57,828 bases of DNA from Alphaproteobacteria bacterium (GTDB taxonomy: Bacteria; Pseudomonadota; Alphaproteobacteria; Caulobacterales; Parvularculaceae), in contig WGLS01000014.1 in assembly GCA_016125455.1 (NCBI GenBank), positions 1 through 57,828 on the forward strand, written 5' to 3'. A program made the translations under genes and the position numbers. Below, in pieces: positions 17,772-26,936 of this stretch. Within the stretch, counting starts at the first letter, position 1. Every line of letters begins with the position of its first letter. The notes under the pieces were generated by a model that saw nothing but the letters and a program-made list of their open reading frames with translations, was not told the origin of the DNA and did not search any database.

Positions 17772-20422
17772 CAGTTGAGCAAAGCCCCGGCTGGGGGACC
17801 ATCAGATTCAACCTCGCTATGGAACCGTGAATCGCGCAAACTCGCAGGTCGGCCATCAATCGTCAGGCCGTTCACGTCGGTAGAAACGCGAATCGTTGCG
17901 CCATCAACAACCGCGCCCGAGAGCAAACGTTCCGCAAGCGGATCCTGCAAATTGCGCTGTATTGAGCGCTTCAACGGGCGCGCGCCATAGACCGGGTCAT
18001 AGCCAGCAGCGGCGAGCCAGTCGCGAGCGGCATCATCGAGCTCAATGACGATGTTTCGGTCATCCAACAGTTTCTGAAGTCGGCCGATCTGAATGTCGAC
18101 GATTGCGCCCATGTCCTCACGGCGCAAACGGCTGAACAGCACGACATCGTCAAGCCGGTTCAGGAACTCAGGTCTGAAATGCGCACGTACGGTCTCCATG
18201 ACGGCAGGCCTTGCCGCTTCGACGGAAGCGTAGTCGCTCAGCGCCGCGAGATAATCGGCGCCTAGATTTGAGGTGAGGATGATCAACGTATTGCGAAAGT
18301 CGATCGCCCGCCCTTGACCATCCGTCAAGCGACCCTCGTCAAATATCTGGAGCATGATATTGAATACGTCTGGGTGCGCCTTTTCCACTTCGTCAAAAAG
18401 AACGACTTGATATGGCCTGCGGCGGACACTTTCCGTAAGGGCGCCCCCTTCCTCGTAGCCGACATAGCCGGGGGGTGCGCCAATCAACCGTGCAACGGAG
18501 TGCTTTTCCATGTATTCCGACATGTCGATCCGGGCAATCGATGTGTCGTCGTCGAACAGAAATTCGGCAAGCGCCTTGGTCAGCTCGGTCTTGCCGACCC
18601 CGGTTGGTCCCAGCATCAAGAATGCCCCGATTGGACGACTGGGGTCCTTTAGCCCGGCGCGCGCCCTGCGCACTGCCGCCGAAACAGCCTCAATCGCCTC
18701 GTGTTGGCCAACAACCCGCCGGCCGAGCGCCTCCTCCATGCGGAGCAATTTAGCGCGCTCGCCTTCAAGCATCTTGTCGACCGGAACGCCGGTCCATCGG
18801 GAAACCACCGAGGCAATATGCTCTGCATCCACAACCTCCTGAACGAGGCCGCCGGATGCGCCCGCGACTTCCGCTTCAGCGAGCTGCTTCTCCAAAGCCG
18901 GCAATGTCCCGTACTTTATCTCTGAGGCCTTCGCGAGGTCGCCCCTTCTCTCAGCATCGATCAGCGCTTGCCGCGCCCGGTCAATTTCCTCCTTCACCCT
19001 CGTCGAAGAAGCCAGACTTTCTTTTTCCGCGCGCCATTTGGCGGTGAGGCTCTCGGACTCTTCATCGAGCTGGGCAATGTCATTCTCAAGGCGATTTAGC
19101 CGATCGCGCGACGCCTCGTCGCTCTCCTTGCGCAGCGCTTCGCGTTCAATCTTCAGCTGAATGAGGCGACGGTCGATTTCATCTAGCTCCTCCGGCTTGG
19201 AATCGACTTCCATCCGCAGTCTCGCAGACGCTTCGTCAACCAGGTCGATTGCCTTATCCGGCAGAAACCGATCCGTGATGTACCGATTGGACAATGTCGC
19301 GGCTGAAACAATTGCGCTGTCGGAAATACGTACGCCATGGTGCAGTTCGTACTTTTCTTTCAGGCCCCGGAGGATTGAAATGGTGTCTTCTACGGTCGGC
19401 TCCTCAACGAAGACGGCCTGAAAGCGTCGGGCAAGCGCGGCGTCTTTTTCAACATATCGACGATACTCATCGAGTGTCGTCGCGCCTACGCAATGGAGCT
19501 CGCCGCGCGCCAGCGCCGGTTTGAGCAGGTTCGACGCGTCCATTGCGCCGTCAGCTTTGCCGGCGCCTACCAACGTATGCATCTCGTCGATGAACAGGAT
19601 TATGCCGCCTTCAGCCGCTGTCACTTCGGAGAGCACGGCCTTCAACCGCTCCTCAAACTCGCCGCGATACTTCGCGCCGGCGATGAGGCTGCCCATGTCC
19701 AATGCGAGAAGTTTCTTGTCGCGCAAGGATTCCGGCACGTCGCCGTCGACAATGCGCAACGCAAGGCCTTCGGCGATTGCGGTCTTCCCTACGCCTGGCT
19801 CACCGATCAGCACCGGGTTATTCTTCGTCCGCCTGGAAAGCACCTGCATGGTCCGACGAATTTCCTCGTCGCGGCCAATCACCGGATCGAGTTTCCCCTC
19901 GGCGGCGGCCGCGGTAAGGTCCCGCGCGTATCGACCTAGGGCGTCGTAGGCCTGCTCGGCTGATGCGCTGTCCGCGGTACGGCCCTTGCGAAGAGAGGCA
20001 ACTGCGCCCTCTAGGCCGCCTTCAGACGCGCCGCTTTCCTTCAGGGCGCGGCCTGCATCGACGTCTTTTGCACGCGCCAGGCTCACGAGCAGCCGTTCCG
20101 CCGAAACAAAGCTGTCGCCAGCCTTCTTCGCCATTGCTTCCGCATCGACGAACACCCTGGCTAGCGCTTGTGACATGCTGGTCTGGGCGCCGCCACCCGA
20201 AACCGACGGCAGTTTCGACAAGGAATTTTCTACGGCCCCAAGGGTTCGCTCCGGCGCGCCGCCCGCCGCCCTGACGAGATTTGCCGCTAGGCCTTCGGGG
20301 TCGTCCAGCAGCGCCTTCAAAAGGTGTTCGGGCGTTACTTGCGGGTGGCCCTCGCGGAGCGCAATTGTCTGGGCGGCCTGGATCATGCCGCGAGCGCGGT
20401 CTGTATAGGTATCGAAATTCAT
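17771..20422 (-). CDS. clpB: ATP-dependent disaggregase ClpB
   Basis: The 883-residue AAA+ hexamer resolubilises aggregated proteins with DnaK. It has the Clp N-domain (1-145), first ATPase domain with Walker A GEPGVGKT at 207-214 and Walker B IILFIDE, the coiled-coil middle domain (about 410-530, rich in Glu/Lys/Arg) that separates ClpB from ClpA, and the second ATPase domain with [14 protein letters not shown] near 610. The arginine finger region and [11 protein letters not shown] are intact. The absence of a ClpP-docking loop also fits ClpB. A heat-shock-type promoter candidate lies about 80 nt upstream. It is followed by a coupled small gene. Confidence 0.98.
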   Translation of the reverse strand: MNFDTYTDRARGMIQAAQTIALREGHPQVTPEHLLKALLDDPEGLAANLVRAAGGAPERTLGAVENSLSKLPSVSGGGAQTSMSQALARVFVDAEAMAKKAGDSFVSAERLLVSLARAKDVDAGRALKESGASEGGLEGAVASLRKGRTADSASAEQAYDALGRYARDLTAAAAEGKLDPVIGRDEEIRRTMQVLSRRTKNNPVLIGEPGVGKTAIAEGLALRIVDGDVPESLRDKKLLALDMGSLIAGAKYRGEFEERLKAVLSEVTAAEGGIILFIDEMHTLVGAGKADGAMDASNLLKPALARGELHCVGATTLDEYRRYVEKDAALARRFQAVFVEEPTVEDTISILRGLKEKYELHHGVRISDSAIVSAATLSNRYITDRFLPDKAIDLVDEASARLRMEVDSKPEELDEIDRRLIQLKIEREALRKESDEASRDRLNRLENDIAQLDEESESLTAKWRAEKESLASSTRVKEEIDRARQALIDAERRGDLAKASEIKYGTLPALEKQLAEAEVAGASGGLVQEVVDAEHIASVVSRWTGVPVDKMLEGERAKLLRMEEALGRRVVGQHEAIEAVSAAVRRARAGLKDPSRPIGAFLMLGPTGVGKTELTKALAEFLFDDDTSIARIDMSEYMEKHSVARLIGAPPGYVGYEEGGALTESVRRRPYQVVLFDEVEKAHPDVFNIMLQIFDEGRLTDGQGRAIDFRNTLIILTSNLGADYLAALSDYASVEAARPAVMETVRAHFRPEFLNRLDDVVLFSRLRREDMGAIVDIQIGRLQKLLDDRNIVIELDDAARDWLAAAGYDPVYGARPLKRSIQRNLQDPLAERLLSGAVVDGATIRVSTDVNGLTIDGRPASLRDSRFHSEVESDGPPAGALLN

Positions 20423-20502
20423 TTCTTCGTCCCTGATGTTGACCTTCGTGAAGCATCAAACGACGCGCGTCCCGGCAATTGGCGACGAGCGGCTTCTCAA
20501 AG

Positions 20503-20529
20503 ATAGGGACGGCGGTCTGCCGCTTAAAG
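20503..20529 (-). promoter_or_regulatory. Candidate sigma-32 (RpoH) promoter of clpB
   Basis: On the minus strand CTTTAA (20524-20529) and CCCTAT (20503-20508) are separated by 15 bases, about 80 nt before the clpB ATG. This resembles the alphaproteobacterial heat-shock consensus (CTTGAA and CCCCAT-like boxes) with one mismatch in each box. It was found by eye and not scored. Confidence 0.35.
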
Positions 20530-20549
20530 ACCCGGCGACAGGGCCAGCG

Positions 20550-21329
20550 CTATAGCGTAGCAAGACTGATCAGCGCGCCGCCATCCACGACGATCTGCTG
20601 TCCGGTCATCCAGGCGCTGGCATCGGACGCCAAGAAAACGGCGGCGCCGGAGATGTCGTCCGGTTCGCCAAACCGGCGCAGCGGCAAGCGCTCGCGCGTG
20701 TGCTTTTCCACTTCAGGATTCTGCCAAAGCGCCTCGGCAAACTTCGTCTTGACTATGCCAGGACAAATGCAGTTTGCGCGTATGCCTTTGGGTCCCCACT
20801 CGACCGCAAGATTTCGGGCGAGTTGCAGATCGGCGGCTTTTGACATGTTGTAAACGCCGATAGCATCAGTCCCGACGAACGCGCCGATTGACGAAACTAT
20901 AATGAACGATCCGCCGCCGCGTCTTTCAAATTCAGGACCAACCGTTTGCGCCAACCAGATCGAGGACTTGACGTTCGCCGTCATCACCTTGTCGAACTGA
21001 TCGTCTTCAAGCGTCGACAATGGACCATAGTGCGGATTAACGGCCGCGTTTGCGACGACGACATCAACACTGCCAAATTTGTTGGTCGCGAAGTCGACGA
21101 GCGCCTCTATCTCGTTTCGGCGGCCGATATGACATTTGGTAGAAGCGGCGACTGCACGACCTACGTCAGCATTGATGCTGGCTGCTATGCCGCCGCAGGC
21201 TTCCGGGTCTCTGCTTGAAACGACAACATTCGCTCCCGCTTCCGCAAGACGGCGAGCAATCGCTTCTCCGATCCCCCTCGACGCGCCGGTTACGATCGCC
21301 GTCTTGCCACCAAGGTCAAAAATGCCCAC
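20550..21329 (-). CDS. Short-chain dehydrogenase/reductase
   Basis: A classical 259-residue SDR oxidoreductase. The cofactor motif TGASRGIG, the NAAVNP segment, the catalytic serine in VSSIGAF and the YNMSK tyrosine-lysine pair are all intact, as is the ICPGIVKTKF region. SSRDPEA after the second strand suggests NADP preference. I choose GTG 21329 because GGAGG lies exactly 5 nt upstream; a TTG nine codons earlier lacks a site. It interrupts a gene order (prmC, DUF4167, clpB) that I recall as adjacent in many alphaproteobacteria, so it may be a lineage-specific insertion. The substrate is unknown; the protein resembles dehydrogenase DHRS4-type and 3-oxoacyl reductases. Confidence 0.88.
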   Translation of the reverse strand: MGIFDLGGKTAIVTGASRGIGEAIARRLAEAGANVVVSSRDPEACGGIAASINADVGRAVAASTKCHIGRRNEIEALVDFATNKFGSVDVVVANAAVNPHYGPLSTLEDDQFDKVMTANVKSSIWLAQTVGPEFERRGGGSFIIVSSIGAFVGTDAIGVYNMSKAADLQLARNLAVEWGPKGIRANCICPGIVKTKFAEALWQNPEVEKHTRERLPLRRFGEPDDISGAAVFLASDASAWMTGQQIVVDGGALISLATL

Positions 21330-21334
21330 GACGT

Positions 21335-21339
21335 CCTCC
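21335..21339 (-). promoter_or_regulatory. Ribosome binding site of the SDR gene
   Basis: GGAGG on the minus strand, 5 nt before GTG 21329. It decides this start over the upstream TTG at 21356. Confidence 0.6.
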
Positions 21340-21370
21340 AGCTTTTCGTCCGGCAACCGAGACGCGACGT

Positions 21371-21943
21371 CTAGTTGACGACCACTTCTTCAGCGGACGC
21401 GTCTGCCTCTGCAGAAACATCGCCCTTCTGAGGGCGGGTCCGGCGAGAGCGCCTTTTCCTTGTCGGCCGATCGCTGGCTTCCTCACCGCCGCCCACTTCG
21501 CCTACGCCGTTGTCGGCATTCGAACCTGCGGATTCGTTCCCGTCTGACGCCGCCTGATCGTCTTCCTCATCATCACGGGCGTCGTCGCGGTCATCATTAC
21601 GGTCATGGCGAGGTCGACCATTGCCGCGATCGCCGCCGCGTTCGTCACGGGCATTGCGAGCGACGCCCGGTTGATCGCCGTCGGCAAAGTCGTTGGCGTC
21701 CGATGAATTTGGCGAGGGGTTTGGCTGCATCGCACGGATCAGCCGGAAATAGTGCTCTGCGTGCTGAAGATAGTTCTCGGCCTTGACGCGATCCCCAGCC
21801 GACGCCGCGTCACGCGCCAGTGCCTGATACTTGTCGAATATTTGGTTGGCCGTCCCGCGAATGCGAACCTCCGGCCCATTCGAATCATACGCCCGATTCG
21901 GATTCACGCCCTGACGTCGGCGCTGATTTCGTCCACGCTTCAT
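21371..21943 (-). CDS. DUF4167 domain protein
   Basis: A 190-residue, highly charged protein of unknown function, characteristic of alphaproteobacteria. The conserved DUF4167 domain fills residues 1-75: a basic start MKRGRNQRRRQG, then RGTANQIFDKYQALARDA and a helix ending in AENYLQHAEHYFRLI. The rest is low complexity, acidic (repeated Asp/Arg/Asn) and then basic (KRRSRRTRPQ), so probably disordered and perhaps nucleic-acid binding. AGGAAG lies about 8 nt before the ATG. It follows prmC, the usual location in the class, but here with a 450-base gap that must contain its promoter or leader. Confidence 0.88.
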   Translation of the reverse strand: MKRGRNQRRRQGVNPNRAYDSNGPEVRIRGTANQIFDKYQALARDAASAGDRVKAENYLQHAEHYFRLIRAMQPNPSPNSSDANDFADGDQPGVARNARDERGGDRGNGRPRHDRNDDRDDARDDEEDDQAASDGNESAGSNADNGVGEVGGGEEASDRPTRKRRSRRTRPQKGDVSAEADASAEEVVVN

Positions 21944-22393
21944 TCTGTTCTTCCTACAAACTCGAAAAATTCGCTTCCAGCAACCTTGCCCACGAGGATT
22001 GTTGCAGGCGACATTTCAACAGGGGCAATAGTTACGCCCGAACAATAGGTTATTGCTCCGGCGCAATCCTCGCCAACCACCACAAATGCGAATCAAGCGG
22101 CTTGCGCCTCGCTTTCGTCGATCCAATTCGAACGTCTGCAGCGCGCATTTCAAACGCAGCCACCGACTGTTTCTTTTCAGTCGCCTACAGACAAAAGCGC
22201 GAGCCTCTACAAACGACATTCAGCATCGGGATAACCCGAAAACGGTCAGATTGGAGGCGCCGCATCGTCAGTTGCGCAACAGGTCGTTTTCATCCAAGGC
22301 GGTCGACCCTGACCGCTAAGCTCATCGATACTGGATGGATCGCCAACCGATAATTTCATCGTCGACTTAATTAAATGATACCCGTCCCGCCAT
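21944..22393 (-). other. Long leader/intergenic region between prmC and the DUF4167 gene
   Basis: No recognised gene lies in these 450 bases. Two features stand out in the 140 bases before the DUF4167 start. First, perfect 9-base arms CGAGGATTG (21993-22001) and CAATCCTCG (22064-22072) enclose a nested pairing of GGGGCAATA (22022-22030) with TATTGCTCC (22051-22059), while CAATA at 22043-22047 could pair with the same TATTG instead. This could be a structured leader. Second, a minus-strand frame from GTG 22083 ends in TGA at 21940-21942, overlapping the DUF4167 ATG, and could encode 47 residues. Both are weak and they compete with each other. An AT-rich TTAATTAA at about 22367-22374 may belong to a promoter. 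Confidence 0.35.
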
Positions 22394-23323
22394 CTATTGC
22401 AACGCTTTTTTGCTGGAGGGGCCGATTACCGCCAAAGCCCGCTCAATTCCGGACAGATCGCGCCGAACGGCAATGTGCGCTTCAGGGAACGAAGACGCGC
22501 AAATCGCGGCAACGGCCGCTTGCTGCCCCTGCCCCAACTCAAGCACAAAAGCCCCTCCTGACCGCAAAAGCCCTCTGGCGGCGCAGACAACCTCGAAATA
22601 TGCGCTGAGCCCATCATCGTCTGCGAACAACGCTCCGGGATCCTCAAAGAAAGCAACTTCCGGCGGAAGGGCGTTCCTGCTCGTCGACGAAATGTAGGGA
22701 GGGTTGCACAAGATCAGGTCAAATTCGCCCATCGCGCCCGCCTCTGCGAGATCGCGCCAGTCCTGAACCCGGAAATTTGCGCGGTCAGCAACGGCTAGCT
22801 TTGCGGCATTTTCCGTAGCGAGATCGACCGCATCCTCGCTTCGGTCAATGCCCACGCCAAGGGCATCCCGCCAGATATGCAACGCAGCGATAAGGAGTGC
22901 GCCGGACCCACAACCGAGATCGAGAATTTTCCTAGGCTTGCGATCGCCCCAAATCTCCAGTGCAAGGTCCAGCAGCGTCTCAGTATCCGGGCGTGGCGTC
23001 AGCACCGGCGACCGGCACTTGAATGTCAGCCCCCAGAATTCCCGCTCGCCGACGATATAGGAGATTGGTTCCCGATTGCATCGGCGATCAATGCTTTCGG
23101 CAAAAGAAGCCGCTTCGCGAGCGGTCAACCGTCGATGCTCTTGCGCAATCATTGCCGAATCGTCGAGGCCCGTCGACCACTTCATCAAGACGCGGGAGTC
23201 AAGCATTGGGGTTTCGCATTGGCCGAGCTCTATAGCGGCTCGACGCACCGCCGATCCAATTGATTCGCCCACAAATCTTGCAGGCCGGTCCGCCTTGAAT
23301 TCAATTTTGCCCAGCTCCGTCAT
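22394..23323 (-). CDS. prmC: Release factor glutamine methyltransferase PrmC
   Basis: This enzyme methylates the glutamine of the GGQ motif in release factors RF1 and RF2 using SAM. The N-terminal helical domain covers about residues 1-100. The SAM site is [14 protein letters not shown] and the catalytic NPPY lies in [10 protein letters not shown] near residue 210. The length of 309 is slightly longer than the usual 280-290. The ATG overlaps the prfA stop by 4 nt (ATGA), so enzyme and substrate are translationally coupled, the common arrangement in bacteria. Confidence 0.96.
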   Translation of the reverse strand: MTELGKIEFKADRPARFVGESIGSAVRRAAIELGQCETPMLDSRVLMKWSTGLDDSAMIAQEHRRLTAREAASFAESIDRRCNREPISYIVGEREFWGLTFKCRSPVLTPRPDTETLLDLALEIWGDRKPRKILDLGCGSGALLIAALHIWRDALGVGIDRSEDAVDLATENAAKLAVADRANFRVQDWRDLAEAGAMGEFDLILCNPPYISSTSRNALPPEVAFFEDPGALFADDDGLSAYFEVVCAARGLLRSGGAFVLELGQGQQAAVAAICASSFPEAHIAVRRDLSGIERALAVIGPSSKKALQ

Positions 23324-24399
23324 GCGCTTGCGTCCGCCTGCATCGCCGCAAGCCTGTCCGCACGATCCTCCGCAATCAGCGCGTCCACAACTTCGCCCAA
23401 TCCATCTCCAGCGATTATTTCATCCAGCTTATACAGAGTCAGGTTGATCCTGTGGTCGGTAACGCGGCTCTGCGGAAAATTGTAAGTTCGTATGCGTTCC
23501 GATCTGTCGCCAGACCCGACCATGCCGCGCCGCGCTTCAGCGCGCTCGGCATCCGCACGGGCTCGCTCCGCCTCGTATAGTCTCGCGCGCAGGACCTTCA
23601 TGGCTTTGGCGCGGTTCTTGTGTTGGGATTTTTCGTCCTGCTGACTGACCACAATGCCGGTGGGCAGATGGGTTATGCGCACCGCGCTGTCGGTCGTATT
23701 GACCGACTGACCGCCAGGCCCCGATGCGCGAAACACGTCGATTCGCAGGTCGTTTTCGTTGATCACGATATCGACTTCCTCCGGTTCAGGAAGAATTGCG
23801 ACGGTCGCGGCGGAAGTATGGATGCGCCCTTGCGTTTCGGTCGAAGGTACACGCTGCACTCGATGCACGCCGGATTCGAACTTCATGCTGGCGTAAACAT
23901 TGTCGCCAGCAATGGAAGCCTGGATCTCCTTGTATCCGCCGACTTCCGCCTCGGACTGGGAAAGGATCTCCATTCGCCAGCCCTGCAGCATCGAGAAACG
24001 CTGATACATTCGAAACAGGTCGCCGGCGAACAGCGCCGCTTCGTCGCCTCCGGTACCTGCCCTGACTTCGAGAATTACGCTCGACGAATCGGCTTTGTCT
24101 CTCGGCAGAAGCAGGAGTTGTAGTTCGTGCTCAATGGCGGGCGCCAATTTGCGCAGCTCAGCGAACTCCCCTTGCGCCATCACGGCGAGTTCATCGTCAT
24201 CGCCTTCCGCCAGCTCCTTCAATTCAACGATCTGTTTCCGGACAGTCGCAAGACGTCGGGCGACCTCCGCGACCGGCCTAAGCTCTCCATGTTCCTTCGA
24301 CAGACGGATAATATCCTCCGACGAGGCCGCATTCGACATTCTCGCCTCGATGGAATCAAATTTTGAAAGGATGGCGTCGAGTTTTTGCTGAGGGATCAT
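23320..24399 (-). CDS. prfA: Peptide chain release factor 1
   Basis: RF1 recognises UAA and UAG in the ribosomal A site and triggers peptide release. The protein is 359 residues, a standard length. The GGQ catalytic motif is in [17 protein letters not shown] (near residue 233). The codon-recognition tripeptide region lies around residue 185, and [14 protein letters not shown] near 115 is the conserved first half of the family core. The gene is coupled to prmC downstream. About 208 bases separate it from ispG, and no other gene is visible there. Confidence 0.97.
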   Translation of the reverse strand: MIPQQKLDAILSKFDSIEARMSNAASSEDIIRLSKEHGELRPVAEVARRLATVRKQIVELKELAEGDDDELAVMAQGEFAELRKLAPAIEHELQLLLLPRDKADSSSVILEVRAGTGGDEAALFAGDLFRMYQRFSMLQGWRMEILSQSEAEVGGYKEIQASIAGDNVYASMKFESGVHRVQRVPSTETQGRIHTSAATVAILPEPEEVDIVINENDLRIDVFRASGPGGQSVNTTDSAVRITHLPTGIVVSQQDEKSQHKNRAKAMKVLRARLYEAERARADAERAEARRGMVGSGDRSERIRTYNFPQSRVTDHRINLTLYKLDEIIAGDGLGEVVDALIAEDRADRLAAMQADASA

Positions 24400-24607
24400 C
24401 TTCTAGCTGTGTTTGACACATCCTGTTGGCAGATATTCAGCGCTTCCACCGCTTACCGTCTCAGCTCCGGCCCGCGCCAATAACCTGGCGCCAGTGCGAT
24501 GCTCCTAGGCGCCGACTTCAACTTGCCCGCTTTGCGCTGCGTCGCTGGCGCGTTGCCATGACGATGTGTTTGCTTCCTTGGACTAAGCCTAAGGTCGTCA
24601 ATCGCCA

Positions 24608-25747
24608 CTATTCCGCGGCAACGTTGACGCCTTCCTCGCTGGCTTCGAGCGCTTCAATTTCCGCGGCCTTTTTCTCGACGAGCTCGACAAGATGGTCAAT
24701 AAGCTGATCATTTTCAATTTTGTGGTCTGGCGAACCATCAATATAGATCATGCCGTTGTTCTTGCCTGCGCCACCGCCCGTAAACCCGAGATCGGTCTCC
24801 CGCGCCTCGCCTGGCCCGTTCACGACGCAACCAATAACCGAAAGCGTCATCGGGGTCGTAATGTGAGCGAGCCGCTTTTCAAGCTTCTCGACCGTATCGA
24901 TCACCTGGAAACCCTGACGGGCGCAGGACGGACACGAAATCACATTCACGCCGCGGTGACGGAGATTCAGCGACTTGAGGATATCGAAGCCGACCTTGAT
25001 CTCTTCAACCGGGTCCGCGGAAAGCGAGACACGGATCGTGTCGCCAATGCCAGCCCATAGCAGCGAACCAAGGCCGATAGCCGACTTGACCGAGCCAATT
25101 CGTAACCCGCCGGCTTCCGTTACGCCCAGATGCAACGGACAATCGATGGCCTCCGCAAGGGCGTGATAAGCGGCGACGGTCAGGAAGACATCCGAGGCCT
25201 TCACCGAGATCTTGAACTCGTGAAAATCATTGTCTTGAAGTATCCGGGCATGATCGAGCGCGCTCTCAACCATCGCCTCGGGACACGGTTCCGCATATTT
25301 TTCGAGAAGGTGCTTTTCAAGCGAACCGCCATTCACGCCGATGCGCATCGAACATCCATGGTCCTTTGCCGCCTGGATCACTTCCTTGACCCGGGCCTCA
25401 GAGCCAATGTTGCCGGGGTTGATCCGCAGGCACGCCGCACCGGCCTTTGCAGCTTCAATTCCGCGTTTGTAGTGAAAATGAATGTCCGCCACGATTGGCA
25501 CTGGCGAATGGGCGACGATCTCTCGCAAAGCCGCTGTTGATTCCACGTCCGGGCATGAGACACGGACGATGTCCGCTCCGGCCTCTGCGATCTCGTTGAT
25601 TTGCCGAACAGTGGCGTCGGCATCAGACGTCAGAGTATTCGTCATGGATTGGACCGCGATTGGCGCATCTCCGCCAACCGGCACATTTCCCACCATGATT
25701 TTCCGGCACTTTCGCCGATCGATATCCCGCCAGGGCCTAACGGACAT
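24608..25747 (-). CDS. ispG: 4-hydroxy-3-methylbut-2-en-1-yl diphosphate synthase IspG
   Basis: IspG catalyses the penultimate step of the MEP isoprenoid pathway, reducing MEcPP to HMBPP with a [4Fe-4S] cluster. The protein is 379 residues, matching the short bacterial form (TIM barrel plus cluster domain). [14 protein letters not shown] is at the N-terminus. Cluster ligands are two cysteines in SCPSCARQ (near 280), one in [11 protein letters not shown], and the glutamate in [10 protein letters not shown]. Two features are also standard: the RINPGNIG motif and the absence of the plant-type insertion. It lies downstream of the HTH_25-TonB hybrid gene, with 118 bases between. Confidence 0.97.
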   Translation of the reverse strand: MSVRPWRDIDRRKCRKIMVGNVPVGGDAPIAVQSMTNTLTSDADATVRQINEIAEAGADIVRVSCPDVESTAALREIVAHSPVPIVADIHFHYKRGIEAAKAGAACLRINPGNIGSEARVKEVIQAAKDHGCSMRIGVNGGSLEKHLLEKYAEPCPEAMVESALDHARILQDNDFHEFKISVKASDVFLTVAAYHALAEAIDCPLHLGVTEAGGLRIGSVKSAIGLGSLLWAGIGDTIRVSLSADPVEEIKVGFDILKSLNLRHRGVNVISCPSCARQGFQVIDTVEKLEKRLAHITTPMTLSVIGCVVNGPGEARETDLGFTGGGAGKNNGMIYIDGSPDHKIENDQLIDHLVELVEKKAAEIEALEASEEGVNVAAE

Positions 25748-25865
25748 CGGTCACCTCAATTGCACTTTGCACTGCCGCATCCGGCCAGACCCCTCGACCA
25801 ATCCAGTCTCGAGGCCATAAGTCAAGGGCTTGCCCGGCGAGTTACTCGCGTGCGCTGCCGCAAGC

Positions 25866-26768
25866 TTACTCTGGCTTGCGAAAAGTCAAGGTTGCTCGCT
25901 GATCAAACGCGGCTTGCGGCGTGCCGTCGATTGTCCGGGGCCTATAGCTCCACTGACGAATGGCGGAAAGTGCGGCCCGCTCAAAGCAAGGGTTAGAAGC
26001 ACTTTCGACGCGCTCGCTAACGACGCGTCCGTCAACGCGAACGGTAAAGGCGACCGTGACAGTTTCGACCGGCATTGCCCCGGCGACGCACCGCGGCGGA
26101 AATACGGGGTCTACCCGGTCCAGAATTTGTGTCTCGACCAATTCCGGCGGTGCGGGCGGCCTTCCGACTGTCGCGTCATAGGCGCGCGCGTCGTAGTTTG
26201 CGTTGATAGGCGTTGCAGGCGCCGCAGCGCCGAGCCCATCCCCTGAACCTGGGCGCGTAACGGCAAGGGCGCACCAGATCACGAACGCCAGAATTGCGAC
26301 AACTGAAAGGAGCGACAGTTCAACGCGATCAGGGGCCGAAACATCGGCCTGAGCGAGCCCGGTCGGTCTTGAACGCGCTGCATCGCTCTTGGCGTCGTCG
26401 TGATGGTCAGGGGCCGCCGCTGCGGAGCTCTCGTAGCCGGCTTCGATACGAAACCGATCCGCAACCGCGCCGCCGTCCAGGCCGAGCGCTTCGGCGTAGC
26501 TCTTGGCAAACCCAACAGCAAACGGCTTTGCGGGCAGCCGCTTTCGATCAAGGCTTTCGATGGCTTCAATAAACTGGGCCTTGATGTGGGTCTGGTTGCT
26601 GACCGCCTCAACAGAGACGCCGGCGGCCTCACGGACCGCGGCGAGATAGGCGCCCACATTCACGAAATTGCGCGGGTCAACGTCGACAAGGTCCCGTCGC
26701 GCCCGAGCCGCGTCTAGTTCATAGATTTCGGCGGAGACTTTCTTCTCAACCATTTTTCCAGATCTCAT
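25866..26768 (-). CDS. RodZ-like HTH_25 membrane protein with TonB-type C-terminus
   Basis: A 300-residue protein with an unusual architecture. Residues 38-105 form a cytoplasmic HTH_25 domain of the RodZ type (VGAYLAAVREAAGVSVEAVS ... PAKPFAVGFAKSYAEALGL). A single membrane helix spans about 150-170. Residues 212-298 form a TonB C-terminal domain (VDPVFPPR, TVRVDGRVVSERVESAS, AIRQWSYRP), with Cys227 and Cys261 placed for a disulfide. In many alphaproteobacteria the HTH_25 gene beside ispG ends in DUF4115; here that is replaced. It could link the cytoskeleton to the envelope or act as an energy-transducer-like scaffold. No ExbB/ExbD genes are near. The ATG at 26768 is used; ATG 26753 is an alternative. 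Confidence 0.82.
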   Translation of the reverse strand: MRSGKMVEKKVSAEIYELDAARARRDLVDVDPRNFVNVGAYLAAVREAAGVSVEAVSNQTHIKAQFIEAIESLDRKRLPAKPFAVGFAKSYAEALGLDGGAVADRFRIEAGYESSAAAAPDHHDDAKSDAARSRPTGLAQADVSAPDRVELSLLSVVAILAFVIWCALAVTRPGSGDGLGAAAPATPINANYDARAYDATVGRPPAPPELVETQILDRVDPVFPPRCVAGAMPVETVTVAFTVRVDGRVVSERVESASNPCFERAALSAIRQWSYRPRTIDGTPQAAFDQRATLTFRKPE

Positions 26769-26936
26769 TCGACCGTCGTTACAATATCTCGCCTATCCAG
26801 CGCGCGATACAATAAATGGCGACAATCCGAGCACGCGGCGCCGAAAGCCTCGCCACGCCAGCGACTGACGGCGTCTGCACGCGCTCCATGACGTATCCAA
26901 GTTTTGTTAAGAACAAACGCACCAAACGCCGATTCG

